Below, piece by piece: positions 32,932 to 34,886 of a stretch of 34,886 nt of DNA. Under the pieces are notes generated by a model, which was given only the letters and a program-made list of their open reading frames with translations, was not told the DNA's origin and did no database searches. Origin of the DNA: Hydrogenophaga sp. (GTDB lineage Bacteria; Pseudomonadota; Gammaproteobacteria; Burkholderiales; Burkholderiaceae_C); assembly GCA_030653975.1 (NCBI GenBank), contig JAURYH010000074.1, positions 1 through 34,886 on the forward strand, in the 5' to 3' direction. Numbering within the stretch: position 1 is the stretch's first letter; each line of letters begins with the position of its first letter. The translations under genes and the position numbers were made by a program.

Positions 32932-33702
32932 TCAGCGGCTCCAGGAGAAGGGGTTTAAGGTGTCCAGGATGTCGCGGAACAGCGAGTCGCGCAGGGCCGC
33001 GCGGCTGGCGCTGCGCTGGACCACGATCACGTCGTCCGACTGGATGCTCGCGTCCTGCTCTTCGCCGGCGCGCACCTTGTCGAGGTCGTAAACGAACTGT
33101 TCGCGTTGCCCGGCCGCGCCGCTGCGGTAGACCACGATCTGGTTGATGTTGGCGTAGGGCGCGAAGCCGCCCGAGAGCGCCAGCGCGCGCAGCAGCGTGA
33201 GCTGCCCCGTGACCGGGTAAATGCCCGGCTTGCTCACCGCGCCTTCGATGGTGATGCGCTGCGTGGTGAACTCTTTGATGAAGAGCGATACCTGCGGGTC
33301 TTGCAGGTATTTTTCGGCGTACTTGGCCGCGATCAGCTTCTCGGCGTCTTGCGCCGTCAGCCCCGCCACCGCCACCGGCCCGATGAGCGGCAGCGACACC
33401 AGGCCCGAAGCGTTCACGCGGATGTCGCGTTTCATGTCGGGCACACCAAAAATGTCAAATTCCAGCAGGTCGTTGGCCGAGATGCGGTAGTCCGCGCCCA
33501 CCGTGGTGAGCGAGCTGAGCGCGGCGGGCTCGCCGGTGGCCGGGTCCACCGGGGCGGCCTGGCCCCGGGGCACGGCGCTTACCGGGCTTTGCACCGGGGC
33601 GGCCAAGGCTGGGGCCGCCATCTGGGCCTGGGCGGCCAGCGTGGTGCAGGCGGCCAACGCCAGCGCGGTGACGGGGCCCCAGGGGCGACAACATTTTTTC
33701 AT
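32932..33702 (-). CDS. wza: Wza-type polysaccharide export protein
   Basis: This 256-residue envelope protein has a Poly_export domain (YRISANDLLEFDIFGVPDMKRDIRVNASGLVSLPLIGPVAVAGLT) and a SLBB domain (ITIEGAVSKPGIYPVTGQLTLLRALALSGG). Members form the outer-membrane polysaccharide channel; this one is shorter than E. coli Wza (about 380) and lacks extra SLBB repeats. The start at 33702 follows GGAG at about 7 bases and gives a signal with an LAAC lipobox at Cys19, fitting a lipoprotein; a start at 33738 has no such site. It lies between the ligase/polymerase and kinase genes. Confidence 0.92.
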   Translation of the reverse strand: MKKCCRPWGPVTALALAACTTLAAQAQMAAPALAAPVQSPVSAVPRGQAAPVDPATGEPAALSSLTTVGADYRISANDLLEFDIFGVPDMKRDIRVNASGLVSLPLIGPVAVAGLTAQDAEKLIAAKYAEKYLQDPQVSLFIKEFTTQRITIEGAVSKPGIYPVTGQLTLLRALALSGGFAPYANINQIVVYRSGAAGQREQFVYDLDKVRAGEEQDASIQSDDVIVVQRSASRAALRDSLFRDILDTLNPFSWSR

Positions 33703-33750
33703 TCCAGACTCCAGAGCACGCAGGGGATTTTCAAACATAAGCCATTGATT

Positions 33751-34886
33751 TCAAAAGTGTTGCCTGGCCCGCGCCGGCGCGGGCTCTCTCAGGAAGACAC
33801 CCAGCAAAAAGGCGGCGAGCATCGCGTTGGCCGGTATGCGAAACGGGTAGTCCACCCAGGCGTGCAACAGCGTGGCCAGCAGGCCCAGCCCGCAGGCCAC
33901 GGCCAGGCGGTCCGCGCTGGACCACGAGCTTGTACCCCGCGCCGCGCGGAAAAGTTGCAGCACCCTCCGGCCCATCAGCGCCAGCGCCAGCATCATCGCA
34001 GCCAGCCCGAGCACACCTGTTTCCATCAGTATCTGCAGGTAATCGTTGTGGGCCAGGTCCAGCAGGTAGTAGCCCACCTCGGGCGACTGGAAGCGCGGGA
34101 ACACCCAGGCGTAAGACCCCAGGCCCGAGCCCAGCGGCCAAAAGGCGAGCGCGCCCTGCCAAGTGGCTTCGCGCGTCAGCGCGCGCACGGCATCGTCCGC
34201 CACCAGGCGATCGGTGTCAAAACGGTCCACCCAGGCCAGCCCGCCCATGAACAAAGCGGTGCCCAGCAGCGCCAGGGCCAACACCGGCAGCCACCAGCGG
34301 CGCTGGCGCCAGCGGCTGGCGCCGCGCTCGGGCGCTGGCGCCAGCAGGGCCAGCGCGAGCAAAGTGACCAGCACGGCGGTGGCGATGCCGGTGCGCGAGC
34401 TGCTGGCCAGGGCGGCGGACAGCAAAATCAGCAAAGCCGCAGTGCCCCACCATGCGCGGCCCGCCCGCTGGCCGCTGCGCCGGGCGGAAGCGCCCCAGAG
34501 GCTCAACACCGCCAGCGGCGTTGCCATGGCCAGCAGGTTGGCGAAGGAGTTTTTGCTGGCGTAGGTACCCCGAACGCCCCCGCCCAGGCCGCCAAACTGC
34601 AGCGCCTCAGCCCCGCCGAGCTGCACCAGCCCCAGCAGCGCCTGCGCCACCGCCACCCCCAGCCACAGGCGCAGCAGCGTCTGCAGTTGCGCGCCGCTGG
34701 CGCCCAGACCCAGCAGCCAGCAGGCTGCTATGGGCAAGCCGGCCAGCGCCGCGAACGCCATGGCCTGGGGCGTGGCGCTCAGCGGGCCCGCGCCCGGCCA
34801 GGGCAGCATTTGCACCGCCACCACCCAGAGCGGCGCCGCCGCCAGCGCCAGGCGCGCGGCGCGCCAGCGCCCCGCGCCCAGCGCGG
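33751..34886 (-). CDS. O-antigen ligase/Wzy-type polymerase (5' end outside window)
   Basis: At least 378 residues of a multi-pass membrane protein are present; the frame is still open at the right edge, so the true start is outside. Conserved Wzy_C/WaaL features are RGTYASKNSFANLLAM, GSGLGSYAWVFPRFQ and LAHNDYLQILMETGVLG, with the His-Asn-Asp group typical of this family. It probably polymerises repeat units in the periplasm for export through Wza and Wzc; ligase and polymerase cannot be told apart by sequence. The N-terminal part is Ala/Leu-rich membrane helices. Confidence 0.88.
   Translation of the reverse strand, partial: ALGAGRWRAARLALAAAPLWVVAVQMLPWPGAGPLSATPQAMAFAALAGLPIAACWLLGLGASGAQLQTLLRLWLGVAVAQALLGLVQLGGAEALQFGGLGGGVRGTYASKNSFANLLAMATPLAVLSLWGASARRSGQRAGRAWWGTAALLILLSAALASSSRTGIATAVLVTLLALALLAPAPERGASRWRQRRWWLPVLALALLGTALFMGGLAWVDRFDTDRLVADDAVRALTREATWQGALAFWPLGSGLGSYAWVFPRFQSPEVGYYLLDLAHNDYLQILMETGVLGLAAMMLALALMGRRVLQLFRAARGTSSWSSADRLAVACGLGLLATLLHAWVDYPFRIPANAMLAAFLLGVFLREPAPARARQHF

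Overview
The window is GC-rich chromosomal DNA from a betaproteobacterium of the order Burkholderiales, most likely family Comamonadaceae and Hydrogenophaga-like. The evidence is protein style, dense overlapping operons, the glnE-yhdP-nitrilase neighbourhood, and several copies of a CCCCCT..GGGGGC-type interspersed repeat I associate with that family. I see no rRNA, tRNA, CRISPR array or complete mobile element.

Left part (1-10555): purB (minus) and a glutathione S-transferase (plus) diverge from a short promoter region. Next comes a compact eight-gene minus-strand operon, read from 10147 down to 2805: FAD-dependent oxidoreductase, DUF1365 protein, CFA-synthase-like methyltransferase, chalcone-isomerase-like protein, GPH-type transporter, DUF3833 lipoprotein, short-chain dehydrogenase, SnoaL/NTF2-like protein. 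Most junctions overlap or nearly touch. A 408-base leader region holds a perfect 16-bp palindrome lying in a plausible promoter. The gene set resembles singlet-oxygen/light-stress lipid clusters. The methyltransferase has lost two of the residues that hold bicarbonate in true cyclopropane synthases, so I propose methylated or furan fatty acid synthesis rather than cyclopropanation.

Centre (10556-23354): glnE and a rhombosortase gene are coupled on the minus strand, and glnE carries an in-frame repeat insertion. The giant AsmA-like gene yhdP diverges from glnE with almost no space between them. It is followed by a nitrilase-family amidase translationally coupled to a DctS/DctR-type sensor kinase and FixJ-type regulator. 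A 48-residue membrane protein gene and mltA diverge from overlapping start codons.

Right part (23355-34886): a two-gene cassette (secreted alpha/beta hydrolase and DUF1643 protein) and a degraded spore-coat-U-type remnant precede galE. From there to the right edge runs a minus-strand exopolysaccharide locus: O-antigen-ligase/polymerase-type protein (cut by the edge), Wza-type export protein, Wzc-type tyrosine autokinase, a membrane-anchored J-domain protein with an Ala-Pro hexanucleotide tandem repeat, a TPR-like membrane protein, a CpsB-type PHP phosphatase, a small FecR-like secreted protein with its own promoter and terminator, and galE. Kinase, phosphatase, export protein and polymerase form a Wzy-dependent polysaccharide system; galE supplies UDP-galactose-type precursors.
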